From an uncultured Prevotellaceae bacterium (GTDB lineage Bacteria; Bacteroidota; Bacteroidia; Bacteroidales; Bacteroidaceae), in assembly GCA_902779455.1 (NCBI GenBank), contig CACZBS010000008.1:1-64000 (forward strand): 64,000 nt of DNA, given 5' to 3'. The notes beneath the pieces are model-generated. The model made no database searches. It had not been told where the DNA came from and saw nothing but the letters and a program-made list of their open reading frames with translations. The first letter of the stretch is position 1; each line of letters opens with the position of its first letter. Shown here one piece after another: positions 18,720 through 28,034 of the stretch. A program made the position numbers and the translations under genes.

Positions 18720-20501
18720 ATGAAACTGTCATATATCAAAACGATGGCCATTGCGGTCGTGGCCGCCTTCGGCCTCACTGCATGCGACGACTTCCTCGAC
18801 AAGCCAACCGAGGACAACTATGTCGGCGACAACTACTATGAGACCGACGAGCAGTGCTATGCGGGTATCAACTATTTGTACAACTCGCCTTGGTACGACT
18901 TCCTGCGTGGATACTTCGAGGTGGGTGAAGTGCTGTCGGGAAACCTCATTATGGGCGACAGCCCATACCTCACCTTTACCCTCAACGGCACTGACCAAGA
19001 TCTGGTCAACATGTCCAACTCACTATGGTCAGAGATTGCCCACTGCAGCACCGTCTATAACTACATAAAGAACAGCCCCGCATCTGAAGCGGCCAAGAAT
19101 GACTGCATGGGCCAGATTCTCACGCTCAAGGCACTGGCTTACTTCTACCTAGTGCGTGGCTTCGGCGACATTCCTATCATCCACGACAACACCGAGGCCT
19201 TGAAGTCGGACTACAACTCTGCGCAAAAGGTGAAGCGTGCCGACGTCTATGAGTATATCGTCATGACGCTTGAGAAGGCTATGGAACTGCTGCCCAAGAG
19301 CCCCCGCGACCCAGGCCGCATCGACTACTATTGCGCTGAGGGCCTGCTGGCCAAGGTCTATCTGACAAAGGCCGGCGTCAAGGGCACTCTCGACCAGACC
19401 GACCTGGACAAGGCTGCCCAATATGCAAAGGACGTCATCGACAACAGCGGCCGCGACCTGCTGCCCGTCTACTCCGACAATTTCCGACTGGCCAACAACC
19501 ACAATCAGGAGAGCCTCATCGCATGGCAGTGGAGCTGCAAAGAGGGAAACTATACGGCTCAGAACTGCCTGCAGTCCGACCTCGCATGGAGCGGATTCGA
19601 CGAGTGGAACTGCTGGGGCGACTGGCGAGGCATCAGCTTCGACCTGCAAGAGGCCTTCGGCATCAAGATCCTCGAGCAACAGCCTGACACGTGGATCAAC
19701 AACGTCGACACCCGACTGAAGGCGACCATGATGCTTCCGGGCTTCACCTACGACTACTTCTGGCAGGATCATCAGCTGCCCGACGGCTCTGGCAACGGCT
19801 TCGACTTCCTCCACTTCATCTACGACAAGAGCTATAACAGCACTGCTCCAGGCGAAATGCACTCGCCCACCTGTGCCAGCAGTGTGAAGCACCTGCACGG
19901 CGACAACTACGACCACAGAGTAGCTGTCGGATATGCACCCAACGATCAGATGCAGAGCAGTCTGGCCACCCACGTGCTCCGACTGGCTGATGTCTATTTG
20001 GTCTATGCCGAGGCCAAGCTGAACGGACCGGGCTCAAGCACTACTGACGCCAGCGCCATCAATGCATACTACAAGGTGCGCAGCCGCGCCATCAAGTCGG
20101 CCACAAAGCCTGCCACCCTGACCTGGGAAGACGTGTGGAAGGAGCGCCGGCTGGAACTGGCCATGGAGGGCGACCGCTGGTATGACTTCGTGCGTGTGTC
20201 ATACTTCAACCCCGAATTCTGCATCAACGACCTGCTGAACCAAAACCGGAAGGAGGGCTATGGCTTCGACGCCCTGGCATCGGAGTATTACACGTCAGGC
20301 ACATGGACAGTCACCGAGGGAGCCCAAGGCTTCGTCACGGGAACTCCCATCAACCCCGCTCAGCTCATGAAGACTGACTCTGAGACGGGCAAGAGCTACT
20401 TCCTCATTCCTATGCCTACCAACGATGTGGCCTCTAACCCCAATCTGGCATCGACGGTCGACGGCATCCACGTCGACGTGCGCAACGAATACAGTTACTA
20501 A
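18720..20501 (+). CDS. SusD-like glycan-binding lipoprotein
   Basis: 593 aa. The lipoprotein signal ends LTAC with Cys 22 as the lipid site, followed by DDFLDKPTEDNY, typical of SusD N-termini. The body has the TPR-like helices and the C-terminal block WKERRLELAMEGDRWYDFVR that marks the RagB/SusD family. It caps the SusC pore and captures oligosaccharides. Aromatic-rich loops such as WSGFDEWNCWGDW may contact sugar (inference). Confidence 0.95.
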   Translation: MKLSYIKTMAIAVVAAFGLTACDDFLDKPTEDNYVGDNYYETDEQCYAGINYLYNSPWYDFLRGYFEVGEVLSGNLIMGDSPYLTFTLNGTDQDLVNMSNSLWSEIAHCSTVYNYIKNSPASEAAKNDCMGQILTLKALAYFYLVRGFGDIPIIHDNTEALKSDYNSAQKVKRADVYEYIVMTLEKAMELLPKSPRDPGRIDYYCAEGLLAKVYLTKAGVKGTLDQTDLDKAAQYAKDVIDNSGRDLLPVYSDNFRLANNHNQESLIAWQWSCKEGNYTAQNCLQSDLAWSGFDEWNCWGDWRGISFDLQEAFGIKILEQQPDTWINNVDTRLKATMMLPGFTYDYFWQDHQLPDGSGNGFDFLHFIYDKSYNSTAPGEMHSPTCASSVKHLHGDNYDHRVAVGYAPNDQMQSSLATHVLRLADVYLVYAEAKLNGPGSSTTDASAINAYYKVRSRAIKSATKPATLTWEDVWKERRLELAMEGDRWYDFVRVSYFNPEFCINDLLNQNRKEGYGFDALASEYYTSGTWTVTEGAQGFVTGTPINPAQLMKTDSETGKSYFLIPMPTNDVASNPNLASTVDGIHVDVRNEYSY

Positions 20502-20521
20502 TCTTAATGACACAGAATAAG

Positions 20522-21922
20522 ATGAAAAAGAATCATATCATCAATGGGATCCTACTTGCTGCAATGGTCGTCAGCGGACTTTCGTTCGTGGCATGCAGCG
20601 ACGAGCCCGACAAGTACGAAGTGGCATCGGGTGTGCCGACAATCAAATACATCCGCTGTACATCGTCAGAAGTCGTGGGCAACGCGGACACTGAAGAGAC
20701 CGTCTACACCAACGGACAGCTCGTCACCGAGGCTACGCCCCAAAGCGTACTTTGCATTGTCGGTGAAAACCTTCGCAGTATCACCGGCATCAGGTTCAAC
20801 AACCTGGACGCCGTGCTGAACAACAGCTACATGACTGACAACACCATCCTCGTGGCCATTCCGAAGAACGTGCCCACCGAAGTGACCGACAAGATCTACT
20901 TCTCGACGAAGGACGGTCAGGTGGTGACCTACGACTTCCACGTCGTCATCCCGAAACCGGTCGTTAACACGATGAACAACGAGTATGCTTCAGTGGGCAC
21001 TACAGAAACCCTCACGGGCAACTACTTCATCGACGACCCCAACAAACCGCTGACAGTAGCGTTCACCAAGGCCGACGGCTCACTGGTGAATGCTGAGATT
21101 ACCGAGATAGCCGCTGACTTCACCTACGTCAAGTTCATCATTCCCGAGGGTGCGGCTGAAGGTCCTATCACGGTGACCTCGGTCTATGGAGCCACCAAGT
21201 CGATGTTCCACTACAAGGATACTCGCGGGATGCTGTTCGATTTCGACACGCCCAACGAAGTGACGAATACGGTCCTGGGCAACCATGGATGGAACGGACA
21301 CAATGCCACGACGGACGAGACGGCCATCAGCGGAAACTTCTTCCAGTTTGGTGACGGTGAAGCCCAGCAGAAAGCTGACAATTCCACTTGGGACGAGGGC
21401 AACTTCTCGTTCGTCTACTGGCCTGGTGACGACTGGAGTGGGCTGGAAAACTATGCTTCCAATCCGCGCCTGCTTGATGTGACCGACTTCTCGAACTACG
21501 CCAACATGGCGCTCAAGTTTGAGATGAACATCCCGTCGTCAAATCCCTGGAAGGCTGCTTCCATGCAGATTTGCTTTGCCGGCGTCGAGAAGGTCACCGG
21601 CGGTGGTGCCGGCACTGACATCTACGGCAAGACGGTGCCCGGAGCTAACAACAGCTACATGACCAGCAATTCCACACCGCGGGCACTCTATCGTCCATGG
21701 ACTATTACAGGCAGCTATGACACAGGTGGCGAATGGATCACGGTGACACTGCCCATCACGTCAAGCTTCATTTACGCATGGGACGGTTCACTCTGCCAGA
21801 ACCAAATCACGGCCGAGTCGTTCGCCAGTCTGTGGATGTTCGTTGCCAGTGGCGGTATCGAGGGCACCGATTGTCAGCCCATCATCAAGATTGACAATAT
21901 CCGCGTTGTTTCTGTTAAATAA
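20522..21922 (+). CDS. Surface glycan-binding lipoprotein with IPT/TIG domains
   Basis: 466 aa from the Met at 20522; an upstream ATG at 20507 would add five residues before the basic MKKNHI start. Lipoprotein signal with Cys 25 (FVAC). Residues about 35-220 contain two IPT/TIG-like immunoglobulin folds. The C-terminal 240 residues start MLFDFDTPNEV, are rich in Trp/Tyr, and resemble the glycan-binding modules of SusE-position surface proteins. It lies 20 bp after susD. Known proteins at this place bind the polysaccharide at the cell surface; specificity here is inferred to be mannan. Confidence 0.85.
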   Translation: MKKNHIINGILLAAMVVSGLSFVACSDEPDKYEVASGVPTIKYIRCTSSEVVGNADTEETVYTNGQLVTEATPQSVLCIVGENLRSITGIRFNNLDAVLNNSYMTDNTILVAIPKNVPTEVTDKIYFSTKDGQVVTYDFHVVIPKPVVNTMNNEYASVGTTETLTGNYFIDDPNKPLTVAFTKADGSLVNAEITEIAADFTYVKFIIPEGAAEGPITVTSVYGATKSMFHYKDTRGMLFDFDTPNEVTNTVLGNHGWNGHNATTDETAISGNFFQFGDGEAQQKADNSTWDEGNFSFVYWPGDDWSGLENYASNPRLLDVTDFSNYANMALKFEMNIPSSNPWKAASMQICFAGVEKVTGGGAGTDIYGKTVPGANNSYMTSNSTPRALYRPWTITGSYDTGGEWITVTLPITSSFIYAWDGSLCQNQITAESFASLWMFVASGGIEGTDCQPIIKIDNIRVVSVK

Positions 21923-21936
21923 TAATGTATTGCGAT

Positions 21937-23811
21937 ATGAAAAAGTTTAAGAATATATTCACTCTGTCGGTGATGGCCCTCGCGGGGCTGTCGCTGACGG
22001 CGTGCAGCGAAGACGATTACAGCACCAACCCCTACAGCAAGTCGGGTGTCAACATTCTGGCCTTCGGACCGTCGCCTATACTGCGCAACACTGAAGTACG
22101 CATCACTGGTACTAACCTCACCAAGGTCGACAAGGTCGTCTTCCCACAGAATGCGATTGTCGAACGAGCCGACTTCAACCGGGCCGATGCAGAAAACATC
22201 TATGTAACTATTCCTGACGAGACTGTGCCTGGCAACATACGCCTCGTGGCAGGTCATGACACCATCGTCTCTGAAGGCATCCTGACTTATAAAGAGCCTA
22301 TCGAGGTGACAACGGTGACACCGGTGACTGGACTAAACGCAGGTGATGAGATAAGCATTAAAGGCGACTACGTCTACAATATTGCCAGTGTCACGTTTAC
22401 TACTGGCATAGAGGTCCCTGCCGAGGAGTTTACGTATATCTCGCGCAGAGAGATCCGCCTGCAGGTGCCCTTAGCCGCTGAGTCGGGCGTCATCTCGTTC
22501 AGCGATGGTGAAGAATGGACCGAGGAGTACAAGACGCCGTTGGAGATTCTTTCTGCAACCGTCACGGGCATCACAGAGGCCTCTGACTTCGGCCAGAAGA
22601 TCCAGATAACGGGTACCAATCTCCACACTGTTGAGAGAGTCATCTTTGCTGGTGGCGTGGAGAGCGACTTCACAGTTTCTGACGATCACCGCACCATCAC
22701 CGCTACGGTGCCCGCCGACGCCAAGCCGGGCACGCTGTCGCTACTCCTCTATTCCGGCGCAGCATTGGTCACGCCAGAGTTGTCGCTGCCGACGATATCC
22801 ATTAGCAGTGCTTCACAGGCAACCGATCTGACCGAAGGCGATGTCGTCACCCTGACGGGTGAGAATTTCGACCGCGTCATTGCTGTTGCACTGCCTGGTC
22901 ATGGCGACCTGGCAAGCAGTGAATATGCTATCAGCGGCAACACGCTGACCTTCACCGTACCCGGAGACATGACCGACGGCGACGTCGTTCTGAGGCAGAA
23001 CGCCAACATCACGGCCTCCTTCACCTTGGAGATGCGCAAGCTCTTTGGCGTGATATGGCAGGGTAAGGAGAATCTCTCTGGCTGGTCTAATTGGGGCGTA
23101 TTCAACTGGGATGGCGACAAGTGGCTGAAGTTCCAAGAGGCCATCAGCGGCCCAGGCGAACTGACATTCCATTTCGTCGTCAACAACAGCGACCCAGTGT
23201 TCAATCTCCGTATGGGCGACTGGAGCACTCCGTTCAGCAACATCAGCATGCCTTATGGAGACGACGGCAACATCCATCCTGCTGCCGACGCTACTGACGT
23301 TGTCGTTCAGCTCACCGCAGAGGAGCGCGAAAAGATGTTTGCTGACGGCGGCATGGGCATGGTCATCTGGGGCGACGGCATCCAACTGCAGTATATCAAG
23401 TTTGTTGGAGCCGGTGCTGAGCTCGTACTTTGGGAAGGCTCCGAGGACATGGGCAGCGACTGGGCCAACAACTACACTATCGGCACTGACATGTCGCCCG
23501 AACTGGCAGCCCTCAATCCGCATGAAGGCTCAATCGTTCGCTTCTACATCACTCCGACTGGCGACGACTGGCAGGCAAAGATTGTGGAAGGTCACTGGGG
23601 ACCGACCTATTTGGCAGTTGCCTCACCCAACAACCTCGGCGAGGCTGGAGAGTATGCTGCCTATGACCTTGATGCCAACGGCGGAGCACTCAAGCTGACG
23701 CTCACGCAAGCCATGCTCGACACGGCATACGGCCAGCAGGGGTGGGGCGGAACGTTTATCGTGCAGGGCTACCACTTCATACTGACCAAGGTGACCGTTG
23801 CTGACCTCTAA
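21937..23811 (+). CDS. Multi-IPT surface glycan-binding lipoprotein
   Basis: 624 aa from the Met at 21937 (a frame from 21925 adds MYCD before the signal). Lipobox LTAC with Cys about 23. At least four IPT/TIG repeats follow (about 35-360), recognisable by recurring VRITGTNL, IQITGTNL and VTLTGENF strands. The C-terminal domain (about 365-624) has the aromatic run WQGKENLSGWSNWGVFNW and is a likely carbohydrate-binding module. The architecture is a stalk with a binding head. It is the second surface-binding protein of the operon, and a hairpin follows before the GH26 gene. Confidence 0.83.
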   Translation: MKKFKNIFTLSVMALAGLSLTACSEDDYSTNPYSKSGVNILAFGPSPILRNTEVRITGTNLTKVDKVVFPQNAIVERADFNRADAENIYVTIPDETVPGNIRLVAGHDTIVSEGILTYKEPIEVTTVTPVTGLNAGDEISIKGDYVYNIASVTFTTGIEVPAEEFTYISRREIRLQVPLAAESGVISFSDGEEWTEEYKTPLEILSATVTGITEASDFGQKIQITGTNLHTVERVIFAGGVESDFTVSDDHRTITATVPADAKPGTLSLLLYSGAALVTPELSLPTISISSASQATDLTEGDVVTLTGENFDRVIAVALPGHGDLASSEYAISGNTLTFTVPGDMTDGDVVLRQNANITASFTLEMRKLFGVIWQGKENLSGWSNWGVFNWDGDKWLKFQEAISGPGELTFHFVVNNSDPVFNLRMGDWSTPFSNISMPYGDDGNIHPAADATDVVVQLTAEEREKMFADGGMGMVIWGDGIQLQYIKFVGAGAELVLWEGSEDMGSDWANNYTIGTDMSPELAALNPHEGSIVRFYITPTGDDWQAKIVEGHWGPTYLAVASPNNLGEAGEYAAYDLDANGGALKLTLTQAMLDTAYGQQGWGGTFIVQGYHFILTKVTVADL

Positions 23812-23826
23812 ACTATAGCTTACAAG

Positions 23827-23859
23827 CAAGGGTGTGCCAAAGATTTTGACACACCCTTG
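23827..23859 (+). terminator. Intra-operon hairpin before the GH26 genes
   Basis: CAAGGGTGTG (23827-23836) pairs with CACACCCTTG (23850-23859) around a 13-nt loop, with an A-rich tract after it. It lies in the 69-bp gap and could lower expression of the GH26 genes or protect the upstream mRNA end. Confidence 0.65.
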
Positions 23860-23880
23860 TATCATAAAAAAAAGTAGAAC

Positions 23881-25296
23881 ATGAAACTTTATCTCAGATT
23901 ATTGTCAATACTAGGACTTTCGCTGTTGGCCTGGAGCTGTGGCGACGACGAGCCGGATGAAATCATCGTGCCGGCACCTCAGATGGTCTCCGTGACGCCT
24001 GCCAACGGCACCACCGATGTTGCCGTGGGTGATGTCAGCATCACTGTCGGCTACGACCAAGTCATCGCTTTCCTCACCTCTGACACTGACAAGCTTCAGA
24101 TTTCTGTCGGCACCATCACTAAGGCCCGGGCACAAGGCAAAGACCTGCTCATCACAGCCAACTGCCCCGACTGGGGCACCACCGTCAGCATCACCATCCC
24201 CGCCGGACTGGTGAAGAACACGCAGGGCACGGCTGCACCGACCGTCACCTTCAGCTTTACGACCAAGGCCAAGGTCCAGCCTCCCGTCACGGCCATCCCC
24301 TCAGAACCCGTCACTGCCTCGACCGATGCGGCCCGCAAACTTTATGCCTATATGTATTCTCTATATGGCAAGAAAGTGCTGTCGAGCGTCATGGCCAACG
24401 TCAACTGGAACAACGACTGTGCCGAGAAGGTCTTTAAGCTCACGGGCAAGTACCCGGCCATGAACTGCTACGACTTCATCCACGTCTGCTTCTCGCCTGT
24501 CAACTGGATTGACTACACACAGATAAAGCCTGTACAGGAATGGGTCAATGCCGGCGGACTGGTTCAACTGATGTGGCACTTCAACGTGCCTAAGACGGAA
24601 GGTTCTACCGACGTCACCTGCACGCCTTCAGAGACCACCTTCAGAGCCTCGAACGTCTTCAAGGAAGGGGCATGGGAGAACCGCTGGTTCTACGAGCAGA
24701 TGGACAAGGTCGCCGCTACTCTCCTGAAGCTGCAGGAGGCTGGCATCGCCGCCACGTGGCGCCCCTTCCACGAGGCAGCCGGCAACGCGACCCGCAAGGA
24801 TCAGGCCGCCTGGACAAAGTCGTGGTTCTGGTGGGGCTACGACGGCGCTGAGACCTACAAGAAGCTGTGGGTGACGATGTACGACTACTTCAAGCAGAAG
24901 GGTATCAACAACCTCATCTGGGTTTGGACCACTCAGAACTATAACGGCAACAGCGATGCGTACAATCAGGACACCGACTGGTACCCCGGCGACGCCTACG
25001 TCGACATTGTGGGCCGCGACCTCTATGGTCAGAACGCCCAGGCTAATGCTCAGGAGTTTGCCGAGGTACAGGCTGCCTATCCCAATAAAATGGTGGCCCT
25101 GGCCGAGTGTGGCCGTGGCGACAGCGGCGAACAGGGACGCATCGGCGAATGCTGGTCGAAGGGCGCCAAGTGGAGTCACTTTATGGTGTGGTATCAGGGC
25201 GGTCAGGGCTCTACTGACACGATGTGCAGCGACGACTGGTGGAAGGCAGCCATGTCTGACGAGAATGTCATTACCCGTGATCAAGTTAAACTATAA
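23881..25296 (+). CDS. GH26 endo-beta-mannanase, surface lipoprotein with Ig-like domain
   Basis: 471 aa. Lipoprotein signal with Cys 20 (WSC) followed by an acidic GDDEPDE stretch, the kind of signal linked to surface export in Bacteroidetes. An Ig-like domain spans about 35-130 and the GH26 barrel about 145-471. The acid/base is E298 in WRPFHEAAG and the nucleophile E409 in ALAECGRGD. It would cut beta-1,4-mannan at the cell surface, giving oligosaccharides for SusC/D. The next gene follows after 6 bp. Confidence 0.93.
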   Translation: MKLYLRLLSILGLSLLAWSCGDDEPDEIIVPAPQMVSVTPANGTTDVAVGDVSITVGYDQVIAFLTSDTDKLQISVGTITKARAQGKDLLITANCPDWGTTVSITIPAGLVKNTQGTAAPTVTFSFTTKAKVQPPVTAIPSEPVTASTDAARKLYAYMYSLYGKKVLSSVMANVNWNNDCAEKVFKLTGKYPAMNCYDFIHVCFSPVNWIDYTQIKPVQEWVNAGGLVQLMWHFNVPKTEGSTDVTCTPSETTFRASNVFKEGAWENRWFYEQMDKVAATLLKLQEAGIAATWRPFHEAAGNATRKDQAAWTKSWFWWGYDGAETYKKLWVTMYDYFKQKGINNLIWVWTTQNYNGNSDAYNQDTDWYPGDAYVDIVGRDLYGQNAQANAQEFAEVQAAYPNKMVALAECGRGDSGEQGRIGECWSKGAKWSHFMVWYQGGQGSTDTMCSDDWWKAAMSDENVITRDQVKL

Positions 25297-25302
25297 ACAG
25301 AC

Positions 25303-26463
25303 ATGGACAGACTAATGATTATAGCTGCCGCCGCCATGCTTTGTGCAGCCTGCAGCAACAGCAAGAAGTCCGCTGAGCCGATGGCCGACAGCGGGCGTAC
25401 GCAGCGCACGGAGGCTCTGCTCAGTTCGCTGAAGCAGATGGGAGCAGAAGGCCAGTATATGTTCGGCCATCAGGATGACCCCGTCTACGGCCACGAATGG
25501 GTGGGCGATGCCGACCGCAGCGACGTCTTGAGCGTCTGCGGCGACTATCCCGCCGTCATGGGTTTCGACCTGGGGCATCTCGAACTGGGCGACAGCTGCA
25601 ATCTCGACGGCGTACCCTTCAGCCGCATGCGGCAGGAGATTATTCGCCACTTTGAGCGTGGTGGCGTCATCACCCTCTCGTGGCATCTTAACAATCCCCT
25701 TTCGGGTGGCACAGCTTGGGTGGCCGACTCGCTGAAGGATATTGAGAGCCACACCGTCGAGGCTGTGCTCGCGGGCGGCGAGAAGCACGAGCTGTTCCTC
25801 ACGTGGCTCGACCGCGTGGCCACGTTCCTCAACTCGCTCCAGACGGCCGACGGCATCCGCGTGCCCGTCATTTTCCGCCCCTGGCATGAGCACACTGGCT
25901 CATGGTTCTGGTGGGGACAGGGCAACTGCACCACAGAGCAGTATCAGGCCCTGTGGCGCCTCACCGTGGACAGGCTGAAGGAGCAGGGCGTCGTCAATGC
26001 CCTCTATGCTTACTCGCCCAACCAGATGACATCCGACACGACGAAGGAGATGCTCATGGAGCGCTATCCCGGCGACGACCTCGTCGACGTCATCGGCTAC
26101 GACCAGTATTGCTACGCGCCCACCGCCGACACCATCGCCATTGCCAACTATGCCGTCGACCTCGACCGCTACATAGGCTACATCTGCGAGGCTGCCCAGG
26201 AGCATGGCAAGGTGGCCGCTCTGACAGAGACCGGCTATGAGGGTCTGAAGACCGCCGACTGGTGGACACGCACGCTGGTCCCCGTGCTGGGCCGCCATCC
26301 CGTCAGCTATGTACTTGTCTGGCGCAATGCCCACGACAAGCCAGGACACTTCTATGCCCCCTACCCCGGCCAAGAGTCGGCTGCTGACTTCGTTACCTTC
26401 TACAATGACGGGAAGACGCTCTTCCTGCATGATCTCAACGAGGTCTACACAAAGAACGAATGA
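25303..26463 (+). CDS. GH26 beta-mannanase, lipoprotein, catalytic domain only
   Basis: 386 aa. Lipobox with Cys 17 (CAACS); no acidic run directly after it, so it may stay periplasmic. The GH26 barrel begins MFGHQDDPVYG and has HLNNPLSGGTAW, acid/base E196 in FRPWHEHTG and nucleophile E309 in LTETGYEG. It differs enough from the upstream GH26 to suggest a separate job, such as cutting imported oligomannosides to mannobiose (inference from ManA-like enzymes of this type). Last gene of the rightward arm. Confidence 0.93.
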   Translation: MDRLMIIAAAAMLCAACSNSKKSAEPMADSGRTQRTEALLSSLKQMGAEGQYMFGHQDDPVYGHEWVGDADRSDVLSVCGDYPAVMGFDLGHLELGDSCNLDGVPFSRMRQEIIRHFERGGVITLSWHLNNPLSGGTAWVADSLKDIESHTVEAVLAGGEKHELFLTWLDRVATFLNSLQTADGIRVPVIFRPWHEHTGSWFWWGQGNCTTEQYQALWRLTVDRLKEQGVVNALYAYSPNQMTSDTTKEMLMERYPGDDLVDVIGYDQYCYAPTADTIAIANYAVDLDRYIGYICEAAQEHGKVAALTETGYEGLKTADWWTRTLVPVLGRHPVSYVLVWRNAHDKPGHFYAPYPGQESAADFVTFYNDGKTLFLHDLNEVYTKNE

Positions 26464-26519
26464 ATTATAAATCTTTCATCATGATGGGTCAGCCCCTTTA
26501 TTGATGATCATAAAGAAAA

Positions 26520-26545
26520 GAAGGTGTGTCAGACGACACACCTTC
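26520..26545. terminator. Bidirectional terminator hairpin
   Basis: Perfect 11-bp stem GAAGGTGTGTC / GACACACCTTC with a 4-nt loop, between two converging genes. It has T-rich sequence on both outgoing sides. Confidence 0.8.
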
Positions 26546-26565
26546 TTGGTTGTTGAGAGAAAGCA

Positions 26566-28032
26566 TCACTTCGTGCGGTCGCTGCGGAACGGGACGACGG
26601 GCAGTCCGCGGGCGTTCTTCAGGTTGCCGGGCTGGAACGACTTGAAGCAATAGCGTACGGCTGTAGGAGTCTCGACCTCAGCGGCCGAAACGATGACGCT
26701 CTTGTTCGACTCGTTCAGACGGGCCTGTGCAGGCACAAACTGACCATCGGCCCCAGCTACCTCGAAGCCTACGATGTCCTCCCAAGGCGACAAGCCCTGT
26801 TCGGCATAGCGGAAGAACACCTCCACCTCACGGCCCATCACCTTCATGTGGTCGTATTCAGGCGCGTCGCAGGCTATCTGCTTCATGCCGTAGGTGCGGT
26901 TGAGGGCCATATAGGCCAGTCGGTAGCCCACCTGTCGCTTCTCAGCGGGATGAATCTGATGGCGCTCATAGGGGGCCACGAGGTCGTTGGTGCAGATGAC
27001 GCCGCTGTTGCCAATGAGCTCAGCGGCACGGTGCTGACATTCGCGGAATCGTGGCTGGCTGAGCCACGGGTCCTCGTCGCCATAGGGTGCCACCTCGACC
27101 AGATAGAAAGGCAACTGCTCCGCCGTGCCGCCAAAGTCGCGGCGCCAGGTGCGTGCCATCGTGGCCAGCCGTTGGGGATAGGTCTGATCCTTGCCGACGT
27201 TCGACTCGCCCTGATACCATAGGAATCCGCGGATGGTGTAGTGGCGCAGGGGCCACAGCATGCCGTTGTACATGATGACAGGCGTATAGTAGTGCCACCA
27301 CTGGCCGTTCCATCCCTCGCGCTGCTCCTTCTCGATGTCGATGTCGTCGTAGGTGCTGACGATCTCCTCTGGCAGCCACCCCTCGACCTTCGAGCCGCCC
27401 CATGCAGAGACGATGACGCCGACGGGCACGTCGAGGGCCTGCTGCAGCATCTGTGCGAAGAAGTAGGCGGTGGCGCTCATGCGGCCCGTCGTCGAGGGCG
27501 ACGGCACCAGCCAGCGTCCCTTGCAGGTCTCTTGGCGCTTCGTCTGTCCGTTCTTCTCGACCATGGCCAGCCGCATCCACGGGTTCTGTGCCGACGTGGC
27601 GATGACCTCGTTGCTCTGGTTGACAGGACAGTTCCAGAAGCCCTCAATCGGCATCTCCATGTTCGACTGGCCTGAGGCAAACCACACCTCGCCGATGAGC
27701 ACCCGGCTGAGGGTCAGCTGCTCGCGGCCGTTCTCGCTGAGCGTAATCTGATGATCGCGCTTCTCGGCAGCGGGCGTCTGCAGTGTCAGCTGCCAGCGTC
27801 CGTCGTTGTCGGCCTTCGCCATGACGGCGCTACTGAGCCAGTCAGCCTTCGCCGCCACCGTGGCCCCAGGCACAGCCGTCCCCCATAGGTGGGCGTCGGT
27901 CTGCTGCTGCAGCACCATGTTGTCGCCCACGATGTCGGGCAGTTCAATCTTAGCCGCGCAGGGGGCGATGAACAATGTAGAATGAAGGATGTAGAATGAG
28001 GCACAAAGGGCCCAAACGCAATGATGCTTCAT
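26566..28032 (-). CDS. Sialate O-acetylesterase-like SGNH esterase, secreted
   Basis: 488 aa from the ATG at 28032, 2 bp after the AraC stop; an earlier TTG is unlikely. It has the GQSNME block (Ser about 124) and a C-terminal HQIHPAEKRQVGYRLA carrying the catalytic Asp/His region of the family. Known relatives deacetylate sialic acid, and some act on acetylated plant glycans. Next to a mannan locus an acetylmannan esterase is possible, but not shown. The signal peptide is odd: its hydrophobic core SFYILHSTLFI is encoded by a heptamer array (27976-27996). Confidence 0.85.
   Translation of the reverse strand: MKHHCVWALCASFYILHSTLFIAPCAAKIELPDIVGDNMVLQQQTDAHLWGTAVPGATVAAKADWLSSAVMAKADNDGRWQLTLQTPAAEKRDHQITLSENGREQLTLSRVLIGEVWFASGQSNMEMPIEGFWNCPVNQSNEVIATSAQNPWMRLAMVEKNGQTKRQETCKGRWLVPSPSTTGRMSATAYFFAQMLQQALDVPVGVIVSAWGGSKVEGWLPEEIVSTYDDIDIEKEQREGWNGQWWHYYTPVIMYNGMLWPLRHYTIRGFLWYQGESNVGKDQTYPQRLATMARTWRRDFGGTAEQLPFYLVEVAPYGDEDPWLSQPRFRECQHRAAELIGNSGVICTNDLVAPYERHQIHPAEKRQVGYRLAYMALNRTYGMKQIACDAPEYDHMKVMGREVEVFFRYAEQGLSPWEDIVGFEVAGADGQFVPAQARLNESNKSVIVSAAEVETPTAVRYCFKSFQPGNLKNARGLPVVPFRSDRTK
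27976..27996. repeat. Heptamer mini-array in the esterase signal peptide
   Basis: Units TGTAGAA, TGAAGGA, TGTAGAA, then a degenerate TGAGGCA. Read on the minus strand they encode the hydrophobic core of the signal peptide. Confidence 0.75.
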
Positions 28033-28034
28033 AA

